Part shown: piece by piece, positions 52,414-63,639 of the stretch
How the letters are laid out: every line of letters begins with the position of its first letter
How positions within the stretch are numbered: position 1 is the first letter of the stretch
Source: Malachius bipustulatus
Taxonomy: Eukaryota; Arthropoda; Insecta; Coleoptera; Melyridae
DNA length: 64,000 nucleotides
Assembly (NCBI GenBank): GCA_910589415.1
Contig: OU342636.1
Coordinates: forward strand, 41,493,735 to 41,557,734
Reading direction: 5' to 3'
Notes under the pieces: generated by a model
The model's input: the letters and a program-made list of their open reading frames with translations, nothing else
Told to the model about the DNA's origin: nothing
Databases searched by the model: none
Position numbers and translations under genes: made by a program

Positions 52414-53394
52414 ACATTCATAATAATAATTAAAGGGTGTTGCGTAACGACTTACTGCCAAGAACTCAATTGTTCTATTTGTATAGTAAGTCACGCGGTT
52501 TGGAATTTTGATTAATTTAATTATTCGAAGGACCAGCGGGAAAATAATTAGGGGAGCAATTAAGGGGTATAATTTCTAGGATGATAATTATGCCATAATA
52601 TGCCATAATATATCCCATGTAGACAGCTTAGTGAGCTTTCATTTGGCGACAAGGGCCGAAGATACTATCACGTCGCGGAGCACTTTTGATTGCAATGTAA
52701 ACACTCTTCTTGTGTATACACCAGACGTGGACCGAACGCGACAGCGCTTCATCTCATAATCATGGGTGAAGTGGTAGGCACCTTGTAGGCACCCTTTGGC
52801 TGTATGCCCATAGGACATGGTCTCGCGCACCATGTTGTCACGTTTCTCTCCCCCCGTGCATAATTCAAAATAAGGAGGGAATTATATGGAAAAGGGAAAC
52901 ATGGGAACGGAACAAAGGGGTTTGTTATACATATGACAGTGTGTTTTGCCTTACATTAACCTTGTTGAGGAGGGTTCCATTGAGCGCTTCCCATACAGGT
53001 TATATTCTTATCTAAGACAAGGCTAGTGGGGATTGAATTAACATATAACCTATAACATTAATATGCCTAGTTGGTTTTAGCGAGTCGTCGTCGTGTTGGA
53101 AGATCTGATGGTTTGAGTTTTTTCAATTTCCTAGGTTTTCTTCGTTTCCCAGCATAAGAGTGTGAAGAAGTTCATTTGAATGATCACTTCTTTTACATGT
53201 TTTACATCTTTAGGTTTTTACATCTTTTGCATGGTAACAATTTTGGTCACATTTTCAAGCGATTAAGGGCTATATTGCAATTAAAGAGCTCCATCTTTTA
53301 TCTCATAACCCCTTGCGTCATTTCATAAATTCTGTTATTCTAGTCCCCTGTACTAGTTTATACAGTCCCTTCACTGGATGAGTGTCATTATTCT
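52414..53394. other. Intergenic, nothing firm
   Basis: Short direct repeat TGCCATAATA near 52,590-52,611. No gene recognised. Confidence 0.5.
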
Positions 53395-55160
53395 TACGGA
53401 CTCATTTTTGGCTGTCCGTATATTTCCCGTCTTCTGCGGTCCAGAGCTTCGCACTCGCACAGAACATGTTTAGTTTGTCTCTTTGACCTTTGCTGGATCA
53501 TGCCGCATTCTCTGCAGTTTGGGCCTAAATGATGGTAGTTCTTCAGTTATCTTCTTTTTGGGTCCCTTGATGAACGGTTTCCCATGTTGATGTTTGGTCC
53601 TTTTATCCCAATAGTGGATTCTGTGAGTCGGAAAAAAACCCGATAAGTGCTCGGATTTCAGAGTCTAACGAAACTAGCCCTCCCCCCGTTTTCGTGGATG
53701 CTGAATACGATGGTGGTGGTTTAAACTCTTCTCGAGTTGACCGCACCCCCTAAAACGGCCAAAAACCACCCCTATGAAGGAACTTCTTTCTCTTGGCGGC
53801 CAAACTTGTGTCACTTGTGTCACCCGCCCGTTTTCGAGGTTGCTGAGGTCGATGTCGGTCCTCGACGCCCGCCAACCCCTCTACGTGGCCAAGAACAACC
53901 CTCGAAAAGGCTGAAACTGCAACTCGCCGCGTGAAATCCACGAAAATCTGTCCCCGCCCGTTTTCGAGGATGCTGAACGCGATGCTGACTCGGCGTCGAG
54001 GTCGGTCCTCGACGCCCGCCAACCCCTCGGTCGTATGTAAATCACGCTCTGCCCACCCCTCTTTATATTTTATTTGTTAATAAAAACACCCCGTATTTGA
54101 CACCCTTACTCATGATTGTTTTATTTTTATAAAAAGCTCTCATGTTAGTTTTTCACCCTTTAAATCCGAGCACATTCGTCCGACTCACAGAATCCACTAC
54201 AATATTATTTGTGTTTTTCTCAACCCGTGTGTTTACTTGACCCCGTGCTGGCTGTAGGTACTTTTTGGAACTCCCAGGGCCGGTTCTGGGCCAACATATC
54301 CAGCCGTGCATATATACGAACTCTATCATCAAGGTCTGGGTATTGAAGGATGATTATTAGTTTACGAATGGGATTATTATTGTTGACGGATACCCTGGTG
54401 AAATATGATAGCAGTATGAAATCATAATCCTGCCTGGAACGAATCAGAACCTGACCTGACCTATAAATTTTGACTTCTCATTGATGGTTCGTTAGCGATT
54501 TAATGATGTTAAGTCTTTTAAGACAGCTACTCTAAGTTTCTTGGATGTCTTGGATGTCTCCAGGTGTCTTTTGTCGAAGGTGACTCCCAAGAACTTATGA
54601 CTGTCAACTCTTTCGAGTAGTGCTCCATTATTTAGACTTTCTTTGGGAAAACTGAAGTGTATTTTCGATTAAATTGAACTATTTTTGATTTGATGGTAGA
54701 TAAATTGAATACGTGTCTCGCAGACCAGTTGTGTATGTCATCTAAGTCATCTTAGGTACCTATATTAAATATTTCACAGAGGAACAGAAGTCATTGATTG
54801 CAAGGAGGAACAGAGTCGTTCTAGGTATCGATCCTTGGGGAACACCGTTAGTTGTAATTTGTTGGTTGGAGATTTGGCTGTTTGTGGTAACTGTGAAAGA
54901 TCTGTTAGAGAGAAAATTTTTCAGGAAGGAGAAGACGTTACCGGTTAACTTGAGGCTCTGAGTTTGTCAAAGATGACCTGCCTCCATGTGGAATTAAAAG
55001 CACTCACTAAGACGAGGGTGGCTGCGATAGCTTCGCCTTTGTTGGCTGTGGTATTTGCAGTTTCTGCTTGGAGGGTAACGAGGTTGTCTAGTGTGGAGCG
55101 GGTTGCTCTAAAACCGAAATGTCCATGGTTTAGGATGTATTATATTTTTCTAGGTCCCAA
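53395..55160 (-). pseudogene. Decayed jockey-like LINE split by an insertion
   Basis: Minus strand from 55,160: FGFRATRSTLDNLVTLQAET, VLVSAFNSTWRQVIFDKL, traces of NGVPQGS, then LLERVDSHKFLGVTFDKRH (to about 54,480), with many stops. Beyond the inserted element (53,614-54,197) a Cys-rich tail remains at about 53,590-53,395: CRECGMIQQRS and TKHVLCECEALDRRRREIYG, typical of a LINE C-terminus. Catalytic motifs are lost. Confidence 0.7.
53614..54197. mobile_element. TA-flanked element carrying GC-rich tandem repeats
   Basis: Exact 19-bp terminal inverted repeats GTGGATTCTGTGAGTCGGA (53,614-53,632; 54,179-54,197), TA at both outer borders (53,612-53,613; 54,198-54,199), and a second inverted block GTGCTCGGATTT (53,647-53,658; 54,162-54,173). 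Inside, a GC-rich unit with CCCG(T)TTTCG(A/T)GG, GCTGA and GTCGGTCCTCGACGCCCGCC recurs at about 53,687, 53,825 and 53,957. No transposase. It lies within the LINE relic. Confidence 0.78.
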
Positions 55161-56335
55161 TAAATGAGGCGCTTGTTCAACCAAAAAGCCTGTATAATAT
55201 AATTTTTGACATATTACGTAGCAAAAACATTTTAAAGTTTTATTCACTGACTACCATTTGAAAAAAAAAATATATGAAAATATATTTATCCACATCAAAT
55301 GATGCATAGAATAGTTTGAGCGTATTTTTTGTGCACGTTTTTAAAATTTTCTGTTACATGCATATGTCGGTGATCAAAATTGAGGTCAACAATCAATTAC
55401 AACACAAATATAATTTATTGTGTTGTTATTGATAACAATACTGATGAAAGATGATGAATTAAAATTACAACCAATTTTTTTCGTGACATTAATACCAATA
55501 CGTAATACATAGTACATAATAATAAAAACTGTATTGTTTCAAGTACCTCTGCGAACGTGCTGTTATTATTAGTAGGTAGGTACCTATATGTATGTACATT
55601 CAGGTCATTAACAATAAGATTTATGTAAAATGGGGTAAGAAATATTATGTACCAATGTACTTATTATTATGAATCGTCCTACTCTTATTATGACTGTGTA
55701 GTATTTCGTGCAATAATTAGAGTTCCATATATTTATAGATTTTGTACTTGGAAACTCAAATTAGAACACTTTGGATGGGAAAAACTTTTAATATGTCGGT
55801 AAATTTGTCACAGCCTCGCTTTATAACCTTGTACGTTTATTTGAATAATTATACAAGCACTTAATTTGTGGACTAGAAATAGGTCTTATATCGATTGAAA
55901 GAACTCAAACCATTTCTTTTAAATGTTGGAAAAAATGCAATTTTTTGCAAACTGAAAAAGAACATTTTAAGAATAGCATCGATATAGGGAATGATTTAAG
56001 GCGTTGTGCATTAAAATGTATCCTCGACATTTTATGTTTCCTCCAATGGCTCTAAAGCCACAAATAAGTTCCTATAACATTTTTCTCAAAATCAAAAATA
56101 GCTTCTCATAGCTCAATCTTTAAATAACTTCTTTGTTAGTGAGTAAAATCGTTTTAAATTTTGTAACATTGTAATTTGTAAATGTGTACTTTTGTATTTG
56201 TTTGATGTGAATTAATTTAATGGGGAAAGTTAACTTTTTTTTCTTGGAACGGGTTTTTAAATCGTGATGACATAATGATGATTAAATAAAGAGAATCCCT
56301 CAATCTACCAATATGCACCTCTTTTACATCGCGAT
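55161..56335. other. Intergenic; TSD of LTR copy B at right edge
   Basis: AT-rich DNA with no gene recognised. CGAT at 56,332-56,335 is the left copy of the LTR duplication. Confidence 0.55.
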
Positions 56336-57055
56336 TGTAACGGGATTTTCGGTATGGTAGAGATGATTACCCAGGAATGGATAATTGCCCCCTTTTACCC
56401 ATGACAAGTCAATTAAAATTATAAAAACCTTTATTTACAAGTACGGTAGTTACACATATCTGTATCTGTTAGATTAATATTATTAACCACTGAACCATCT
56501 GGGCCGGCGCTCGTCCACTGCAGGCCATCTGATTGGTGAGAGATACCTGCGTCGGGACGTCTCCGGCTGCTGCGGCCTCCGGAATACGCGACGAGATGGG
56601 ATTGCCGGATCGACAACTCATTACATTGCGACCCGACGTCTGGTTTGCCTGGCCCTCAATACAGGCCAGGCGTCGTCTGAAAGGACCCGCCGGGACTTCA
56701 CTACAGCCCCGGTTGATTCCCTGTTATGACCGGTAGTCGATCAGAGCTCAGTTCACTCTCATCGATCTCCCGACGTCCAGTTACAGCTAGGCTCGTGTAG
56801 CCGGCTGGGTACTGACCGGAGTGCACTCAATACATGCCTCCTGAAGACCTCCTAGCTCAGTTCACAGGGAGGGAGATGGTTCGCGAGTCAATTCCTCGGA
56901 AGATCTGCCTGCTTCTCCGTTGGGTCTGCTTATATAGCCGGTGCCGGCGAAGATAACCTGCTAATCACCGCTGTAAAAACTGTATCCTTCTGATAAACCC
57001 CTCGATTAATTTAAATAAATAATAATAATCAACGAATGCCTTGGAATTCGTTACA
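56336..57055 (-). repeat. Solo LTR (Ty3/gypsy-type), copy B
   Basis: On the plus strand it starts TGTAACGGGATTTTC and ends GGAATTCGTTACA, so it is reverse-oriented relative to copy A at 25,879. It shares the termini, the TATA-like TATATAGCCGG block, GGCCTGTATTGAGGGCC-type GC-rich segments, GACTTGTCATGGGTA and AATTATTATTTATT-like blocks with copy A. CGAT flanks both sides (56,332-56,335 and 57,056-57,059). No internal region, hence solo. It lacks the MITE present in copy A. Confidence 0.85.
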
Positions 57056-57059
57056 CGAT

Positions 57060-57600
57060 AAAACGAGTCATTTCTAAGGATAACGCTTCCCACTGGTATG
57101 GAAACCCATTAATGAAAAAGCACCCTCTACAAGTCCGTTTCCTTGAGAAACTTGAGACTTTCCTCTCGGTCCACAAAATGGTTCTGGTTCTATAAAGGAT
57201 GTTGATGCTCTTTTTCTTGCCAATCAGTGTGCACCTTCTACGCACTGACGTTTGAAGAGCGCATCGTCTCTATGACTGCTCTATGACTGCAGAGGATAGC
57301 CTCACGACTATCCATCAATATTTAAATTTCTTTGTCTTCGTAGTTTCTGTCGAGATTTATTTGGACACGTACTTCTTTTGCATGTAATTCCGCTTGAAGT
57401 AACGTTAGGAATCTTCCCATCGGTTTGGAGTACTCAGTGCGCGACCCGTAAACTGCTCCTACCCCAGTTCCTCTGATGGTTTTGGAGCCCTCTGGGTACC
57501 ATTTAATCGTACCTTCTTTGAGAGTGATGTTGAAAGTGTGTTGTTCCGTTCCTCTTTCTTAGACTGTTCCGTGATGAAGTTCCTCTCGAAACTGGGTATT
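57060..57600 (-). pseudogene. LOA LINE RNase H fragment with internal deletion
   Basis: The minus strand matches about 8880-9350 of the LOA LINE (AAAGAAGGTACGAT-AAATGGTAC, CTCCAAACC-ATGGG, CTTCAAGCGGAATTACA, CTCGACAGAAACTACGA). It then jumps to the 3' coding end (TTTCTCAAGGAAACGGACTTG, AGAGGGTGC), about 9720-9755. The deletion removes ~370 bp. Stops interrupt the RNase H frame. The right end of solo LTR copy B lies within a few bases of its 3' edge. Confidence 0.8.
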
Positions 57601-59459
57601 CCATTGAAATAAGAGAAAAACTGAATGTGCTCTCTCCTCCGCTTGCATCTGCAAAAGTGATCCGACTCAGTAGAAAGAGCACCATGCTTGGATGGGGCAG
57701 TCTATGTTTGTCTAATACATATGAGCAATAAACTAATATTATTGATGTATTTACTCTGATCCGGCATAAGGCAGACTGAAACGGCGTGCCACTTTCTGAC
57801 ATCCGATCTAATCTCGCGTTACCAACAAAGCGTGAGCTTTCCAGTTCTGTAATTTATTATTCTTATGTCAATCACTTTTATTAGACTCGCTTTTAGATTA
57901 ATTTAGAAAAAACTTTAAAATTTTTTTATCTTTTTGACCCAAATTAGCATTCAAATTTCATTACTATGTCTCATTAAATCGTTTTTATTGCTGTTGAATT
58001 TACAAATTTTATGATTAACAATTTACAAGAACTTTGATTTTAATCTCAACTTCTGTAAGTATAAAATTTACATCTTTATAAGACCTATGTAATAAATTTC
58101 AATATTGTTAATCATTTTATAGAGAGCTCTGAAGAAGAATTAAATAAAATTCGAAAGCTTGGCATAGAAAATAGAGTGTTCATTTCCTAAAACGACTGGA
58201 ATTTCCAAATAATTGCTTATTATATCATTTTATAATAGGACAGTCAAACCAAACTGCTAATTATTCAAATATTAGATATAATTAAATAAATTACAAGCAC
58301 GAGCCTAGGCAGTTGGCCTTCCTACCTGAAACTCTTTTTAATAGACACAGTAAGTACCTTAAACTAAATTGATATTCACTGGTAAACCAACCACTACTCT
58401 GCTTTGTCAAATGTACGTTTGAAAACAATTATTAAATGGAAGGCAGCACAATTTTAACAGTTTAAAAACTCACAGTGGTGATTCCTCTCTACGGTTTAAC
58501 AGATTCAGCTGCTCGGTGGTCTCCTTTCTGGTAAAATGGTAACCCGTTGGAGGTTGTGGTTCACCATCCAAATATTCTATCACAGGTAACCTATGTCGAC
58601 TGAGTTTTAAATGTAGAACTATTCCTGGTTTTTTATATTAACACATTCGACCAAATCAGATTCGAATGGCCTCTCGCAGTGGCGATCCTATCAGGATTTT
58701 GGTAGAGCTTTTACACAATTTTTACACACTGGCCTCTTGTCTCTCGAAACCCTGCATGAAAATTGAAAATTTAAAGGATCTATCACGACGCACAGGTGTT
58801 CTCTTTAATGAGGATGATTGTTGCATCCTGGATGGTGAAAAATGAACAAAGTATTGATTTTCTAGGAGTATCCCCTTTTCTCTTTAATATTTCAATTTCG
58901 GATCTTCACAAAGTGTATCTAGTGCAGTCTTGTCACTTTTTTTTATACAATTTATCATAAGCCAGCAAGGAAGCCATGCTGGCGAGAAAAGTAAATGAAC
59001 GTAGAATTTCTACTCCACAATCGACGCTGAGGGACTGTCAGTGTTTTAGATTTTATTCTTAAATTGGTCCCAAGAATCGTATCCTTATTTATTAAATCAT
59101 TCTTCTTCCTCTTGAATGATCCTGTGTAAAGAAAGGTCCTAATTTGCTTTGTTTTAAAAATTTTGTATACTTTGTATCCTGTGATCCACAAAGGTTTTCA
59201 TTAACTAATGCCTTGGAAGAGAGAGATGGCTATTGCAGTCATGTCTGAGCTCATTTTACTAAAATGATTTTAAATAACTTTAGTCACAGAATAGATACAA
59301 TCAGAAGCTAAACTCGCCGGCGGCGCCTTTGATCTTTTAGAGACAAGCCACACCTCTAGCTGCCTTTGCTTCAGAGTAGAAACGCAGGCCCGCCACCAGC
59401 CCGCCACAGAATAGGTACTATTCTGTAGGCCCGCGCGTTCAAAACTAATGAAAGCTCAT
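57601..59459. other. Intergenic with hammerhead-like trace and a small palindrome
   Basis: At 58,129-58,156 (plus) CTGAAGA, a GAATT/AATTC stem and GAAA resemble a mutated hammerhead core. ACAGAATAG (59,406) and CTATTCTGT form a 9-bp palindrome with a GTA centre. No gene recognised; the minus-strand frame 58,955-59,191 has no motif. Confidence 0.4.
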
Positions 59460-59872
59460 CTCAAATCATAGCGGATCTCTATGCGCGGAGTAGAGGCGCA
59501 TAGATATCGATTCACGTTGGCCTTGAATCTCTGTAGGTTGTATACTTCGGGAAACACGCCCTTTGGAATGCTATTCCAAAGTGATGCGGTTCTATACATA
59601 AAAGAAGTCTGAAATAGGGTGGTACGAGGTGTAACGAGCTGAACCTGATACGGATGAGCGTCTGCGGCTCATCGACGTGTATTTCTGCCCGGTCTTGTTC
59701 TTGGTGGGATCAAGCGGGCCACGTCTTTTGAACACTTTCCATTAAAATATCTGTAAAACAGACTCAGGTCAGCTACTCTTCTTCGATGTTCGAGAGTGTC
59801 TAAATTTTTTGTCAAATCTGGTAAAAGAATAGGATTGTACCTATTCTGTGCTTTAGTAGTTAAAATTCTCAT
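59460..59872 (-). pseudogene. Jockey/CR1-like LINE C-terminal fragment
   Basis: The minus strand encodes LEHRRRVADLSLFYRYFNGK, CSKDVARLIPPRTRPGRNTR, then after an in-frame TGA (an inserted triplet relative to the copy at 36.5 kb) ADAHPYQVQLVTPRT, MYRTASLWNSIPKGVF and YNLQRFKANVNRYL. This is the final ~110-130 residues of a LINE RT protein and matches 36,370-36,640 at DNA level. The 5' remainder is absent. Confidence 0.8.
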
Positions 59873-60872
59873 GTGTCGTATGCTTATATGTCATAATATA
59901 CAATTCCTGTCAGTTTCATTACAATATTAAAGATAATATAGCGAAAAACAATAATTTATGACTATAATTTAAGAGCCTGATGAAATGATTGGTATATAAC
60001 TAAGTTCCTACCTTAAAAACCATTTTTTTCAATAATTCATGCCATTTTTGACCACCATTCTTCATAAATTCTGTTACTGTTTGTGCTTTGGAAGTGAAAT
60101 TATAAAATGGTAAATGATAACTGGAGCATTAAAAAACTCAAACTCGAACGGAAACTTCAAATTGAAACGTTTTTATACTCATTCAGAAAGACAGAATATT
60201 CGGAGTTTCTTAGATAACTACTTGCTCTTTGTGGAAGTTGACTGTTTTTTCAACGACTTATTAGGGTAATAACGCTAGTAAGCGTCAGTGTCGGTAATAC
60301 AGGTACCCTACAACGATTCACGCGAGAGCGCAACCCCTCGCGGATGGCAAAAACAGTGATCTCCATACTAATTCGATGGGCAGAACTAACTTTTTGTTAC
60401 CTTTTTGTTCATCCTCCTTCGAATAATCGAATACCTACAACCTACAACCGATGTCAAATGGAAATTCAGCAGCGCACCTACTCAGCAGATTTTTATTTAT
60501 TGCTCTATGATTTGTAGATCATTGACTGGAGTAGTCCAATTATTACACACCTTCCACCTTCCAGTTGTTTGTGTTTTTTCTGGCGGACATGCGTTACTTT
60601 ATTCACATCAATAGTTGCTCAAAAATTGTGTGGATCACACGAATAACTTTGTGATTATCTTGTATGCATTAATAAGAGGCCTAGGTGTAGGTGCGCAATT
60701 TTTCGCAATTCTACCAGTGGCATTCGTGCGAAAGGTACACGGAATAATTTTGGTGAAAAAAATGGTTTGCAGATGCATTAATGATCAGACCTAGACAATA
60801 AATAAAATAAACAAATAAATAAAATAAAATATTTCATGTTATTGTCCAAGGACCAGATATTTAATGTTAATA
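59873..60872. other. Intergenic, nothing recognised
   Basis: AT-rich DNA; short frames lack motifs. Confidence 0.5.
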
Positions 60873-61433
60873 TACAAGGGTGTTGAAAAAGTACCGGTAC
60901 CCCAAATAAATTCAAAAATTTTGAGTTTTGAAAAAAAATTAGAAACAGATCAATTTTATTTTATTTTTATTTTTTTGTATTTGTATTTATTAAAACCAGT
61001 TTAGAAGAAAACATACATAGAAGTACCTACATTTTTTCCAGTATATTATATTGATGTAAAAAAATATATACAGTGTGTTTCTTGATTCATCAGTAATTTC
61101 CACGTTGTCTATTTAAATACAATAAGAATATTTTTAGAGCCAGTTTAAAATAATTACCTAGTTTGTGAGTTATAAACAAATGAAAAACGCTATTTTCAAT
61201 TTTCAAAGTTAGTTGCATTAGAAAGGGCTCAAGATATCGGAAAACCGCTTACATGTCCCTATTTTAACTTTTGATGTAGTCGTCATTACTGAGTCAAGGA
61301 ACGCCGTGTAAATTTTTTAACACAATCGAAAGTAAATTACATTATAAAATTGACCTGGTTTTTCGTTTTCTTAAAAACTCAAAATTTATGGATTTATTGG
61401 GGGGTTCCCTCGGGACTTTTTCAACATCCTGTA
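60873..61433. mobile_element. MITE with ~85-bp inverted repeats
   Basis: Left end TACAAGGGTGTTGAAAAAGT and right end ACTTTTTCAACATCCTGTA are inverted; pairing continues inward through CCCC-AATAAAT, AAATTTTGAGTTTT and CAATTTTAT. TA lies at both borders, no ORF. It is a TA-targeting non-autonomous element. A similar end occurs near 1836. Confidence 0.78.
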
Positions 61434-62460
61434 TAATTATAATACCATATAATTTCCCAAAACGTCTAATTAAAGATTGAACCCAAATTGGGCCTACATC
61501 TTTTGAAAAAGTAGTAAGCCTGAATGTTAATTATTAAGAGAAAAACTCAGACAATATTTTATTTTGTTTTTATTGATTTTATCAATGTTGTTGATGTCAC
61601 AAATTTAATATTTTATTTATGCTTTTCCTTAGGTACCTACGACAATGTAAATATGAGAATGATATAATTTAAATAATCATTAAAAGTAGAATAATAATAT
61701 ATTATGTATGCAACAACAAAACATATTATTACTCGATATTTCCACGTGTTTTTGGTATTTAATTTTATCGTAATACCGGTAAACAATTCAACGTAACTGA
61801 TTAAAATCTGCAGAGGTTTGTTTTCATAATAATAACTGGAGAACAAACGGATCTATTAAAGCAAATTAACAATAAAAGTCCGATAAAAGAACATTATTAT
61901 TTCATAAACAGTCGCTGAAATCATTTTGTCGAATTGCATTTTTATAGCAACAATAATGACTCATTCCACGATATGTTTCACTTTATTAATCATCATTAAA
62001 AATGTGACTGGTTCTTGGTTCTTGTTATGCAGAATGAGACATTATTTTTTCAAAGATTAGGCGTAAAACCAGAATTAATATTCAAGCACACTGGAAATTT
62101 GAGATAAGAATTATTATCACTGGAAATCTTTATGGTTATTGAGAAAACTAGTCAATATTATTTCTTGTGCTTATGATCTATGTATAATATGACAATAATA
62201 ATGTTTGCTAGCACTGAAATTTTATTTTGTGGTTCTACCCCTAGAATACTTTTAATTCATTTCAATTGAACGTAACAATTTCCATATTCGGAGCATGATG
62301 AATTTTTTTATGTAAAAAATTACGCTTACGTAAAATTCAAAAAAATATGGTATCGAAAATTGAAGAGCTTGACTAAACACGGAAGTTCGTTCCGACCTGA
62401 ACCCTTTAGCTCAACTGGTTCGCGAAATATTGCGATATTAAGGGTGCAAAAATTAATAAA
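61434..62460. other. Intergenic, nothing recognised
   Basis: Very AT-rich, no gene or repeat identified. The left edge of the following foldback may start slightly before 62,461. Confidence 0.5.
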
Positions 62461-62988
62461 AATTTTACTGACTTTTGCTCGGCAGGTGGTGGGGTTAGGG
62501 CGTCAATTTTTTGCGAGAGGAAGGGTGCCACCGAGTACTTTGACGGGCCGGAGGGAGGGGGGATGGCCCAATTAGGAGGGGAGATATGGGGGTGAGAAGA
62601 AAAATACGGAAACGCTCGTAAAAAGTTTATTTATTGATCTACAGAGACCAGGCACCGCTCATTTTCTTCGTTTTTTTTATCTAATACCCGGTAGTCATGG
62701 CAAAAAATTTATTTTCGCAAATGCGCACTTGGCGCGCAATTTAAAAAAAAGTATTTTTTTTACTCGCGTTTTTGGGGCTGAAGGAAGGGGGTGGGGAAAT
62801 TTTTTTTTCACCACTGAACGGCATTTTTTTTATCTTTAATTTGAGCCCCACTTGAACCCGATCCGACGATAAATAAGGGCACAACGAACCGGCAAAGTCT
62901 AGGCTTTATTGCGAGCGAACGGAGAGGGGTGGGGGGTTCTTGTTAGGCCCATTGGAAAGAGAAAACATTTATTTATCTATTTTTTTAT

Positions 62989-63639
62989 TTGTTTTTTTTT
63001 TCGTGCGTATCTTGCCCGCGCGCGCGAGTTATACATGAAGATCTCTCTTTAAACCGGGCGAGAAAGATACCCGAGCAGCCGTGGGCGGAGGAGCTTACGC
63101 TTGTCCATACTCCGGGCACAGTCACGATCGGCCGGGAACGCGCGCTCGGAATTTATTTTCGAATGCTTGTTCGCTCTTACCTCGCTCAATTATGGATCGA
63201 TTTTGAAAATTCTTGCGTGCTTTTGATCGCTCAACGATCGGGAATGAAAAAACACATCGAGTTACTGCTTTTCATCTGCTGGCGGGTCGACTTTTCTTAC
63301 ATTTGGGCCGTTGTTGGCCTTGTTTTTCATTCTCAGTCGCGCTCTCTTATCTTGCTAGCCTTCTATTGTTTTCCCGGGATGACGCGCCGGGTTCACGAAA
63401 ACAATAGGCAGGTACACAATAGAAAGAGGCGCTACACAAAAGACTGCATTTCGATCTATTCATGGTCAAGCGAGTGCAGCACATGGCTGCTTCAGGTAAG
63501 AAAATTATTTCGAGAATGGATGAAAGATTGTTTTCCAACTTTCTGTAGACTTTGCCGGTTCGTTGTGCTCTTATTTATGGTCGGATCGGGTTCAAGTGGG
63601 GCTCAAATTAAAGATAAAAAAAATGCCGTTCACTGGTGA
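62989..63639 (+). CDS. Unrecognised 216-residue ORF in foldback spacer
   Basis: Runs through the spacer and into the right inverted arm. The protein is Cys-, Trp- and Arg-rich, with hydrophobic stretches around residues 90-130 (for example LLLFICWRVDF, AVVGLVFH), and has no family I recognise. CAG|GTAAGA at 63,493-63,500 inside it is a perfect splice-donor string. Since the right arm is repetitive and read in only one orientation, the ORF may be chance. Low confidence that it is translated. Confidence 0.2.
   Translation: MFFFSCVSCPRARVIHEDLSLNRARKIPEQPWAEELTLVHTPGTVTIGRERALGIYFRMLVRSYLAQLWIDFENSCVLLIAQRSGMKKHIELLLFICWRVDFSYIWAVVGLVFHSQSRSLILLAFYCFPGMTRRVHENNRQVHNRKRRYTKDCISIYSWSSECSTWLLQVRKLFREWMKDCFPTFCRLCRFVVLLFMVGSGSSGAQIKDKKNAVHW
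63363..63407. repeat. Hairpin in the foldback spacer
   Basis: CTATTGTTTTC (63,363-63,373) and GAAAACAATAG (63,397-63,407) are exact inverted complements around a GC-rich 23-nt loop. Confidence 0.7.

Noticed and set aside
55440..55475. CTGATGAAAGATGATG as a hammerhead core
   Set aside because: No stem II hairpin or correctly placed GAAA.
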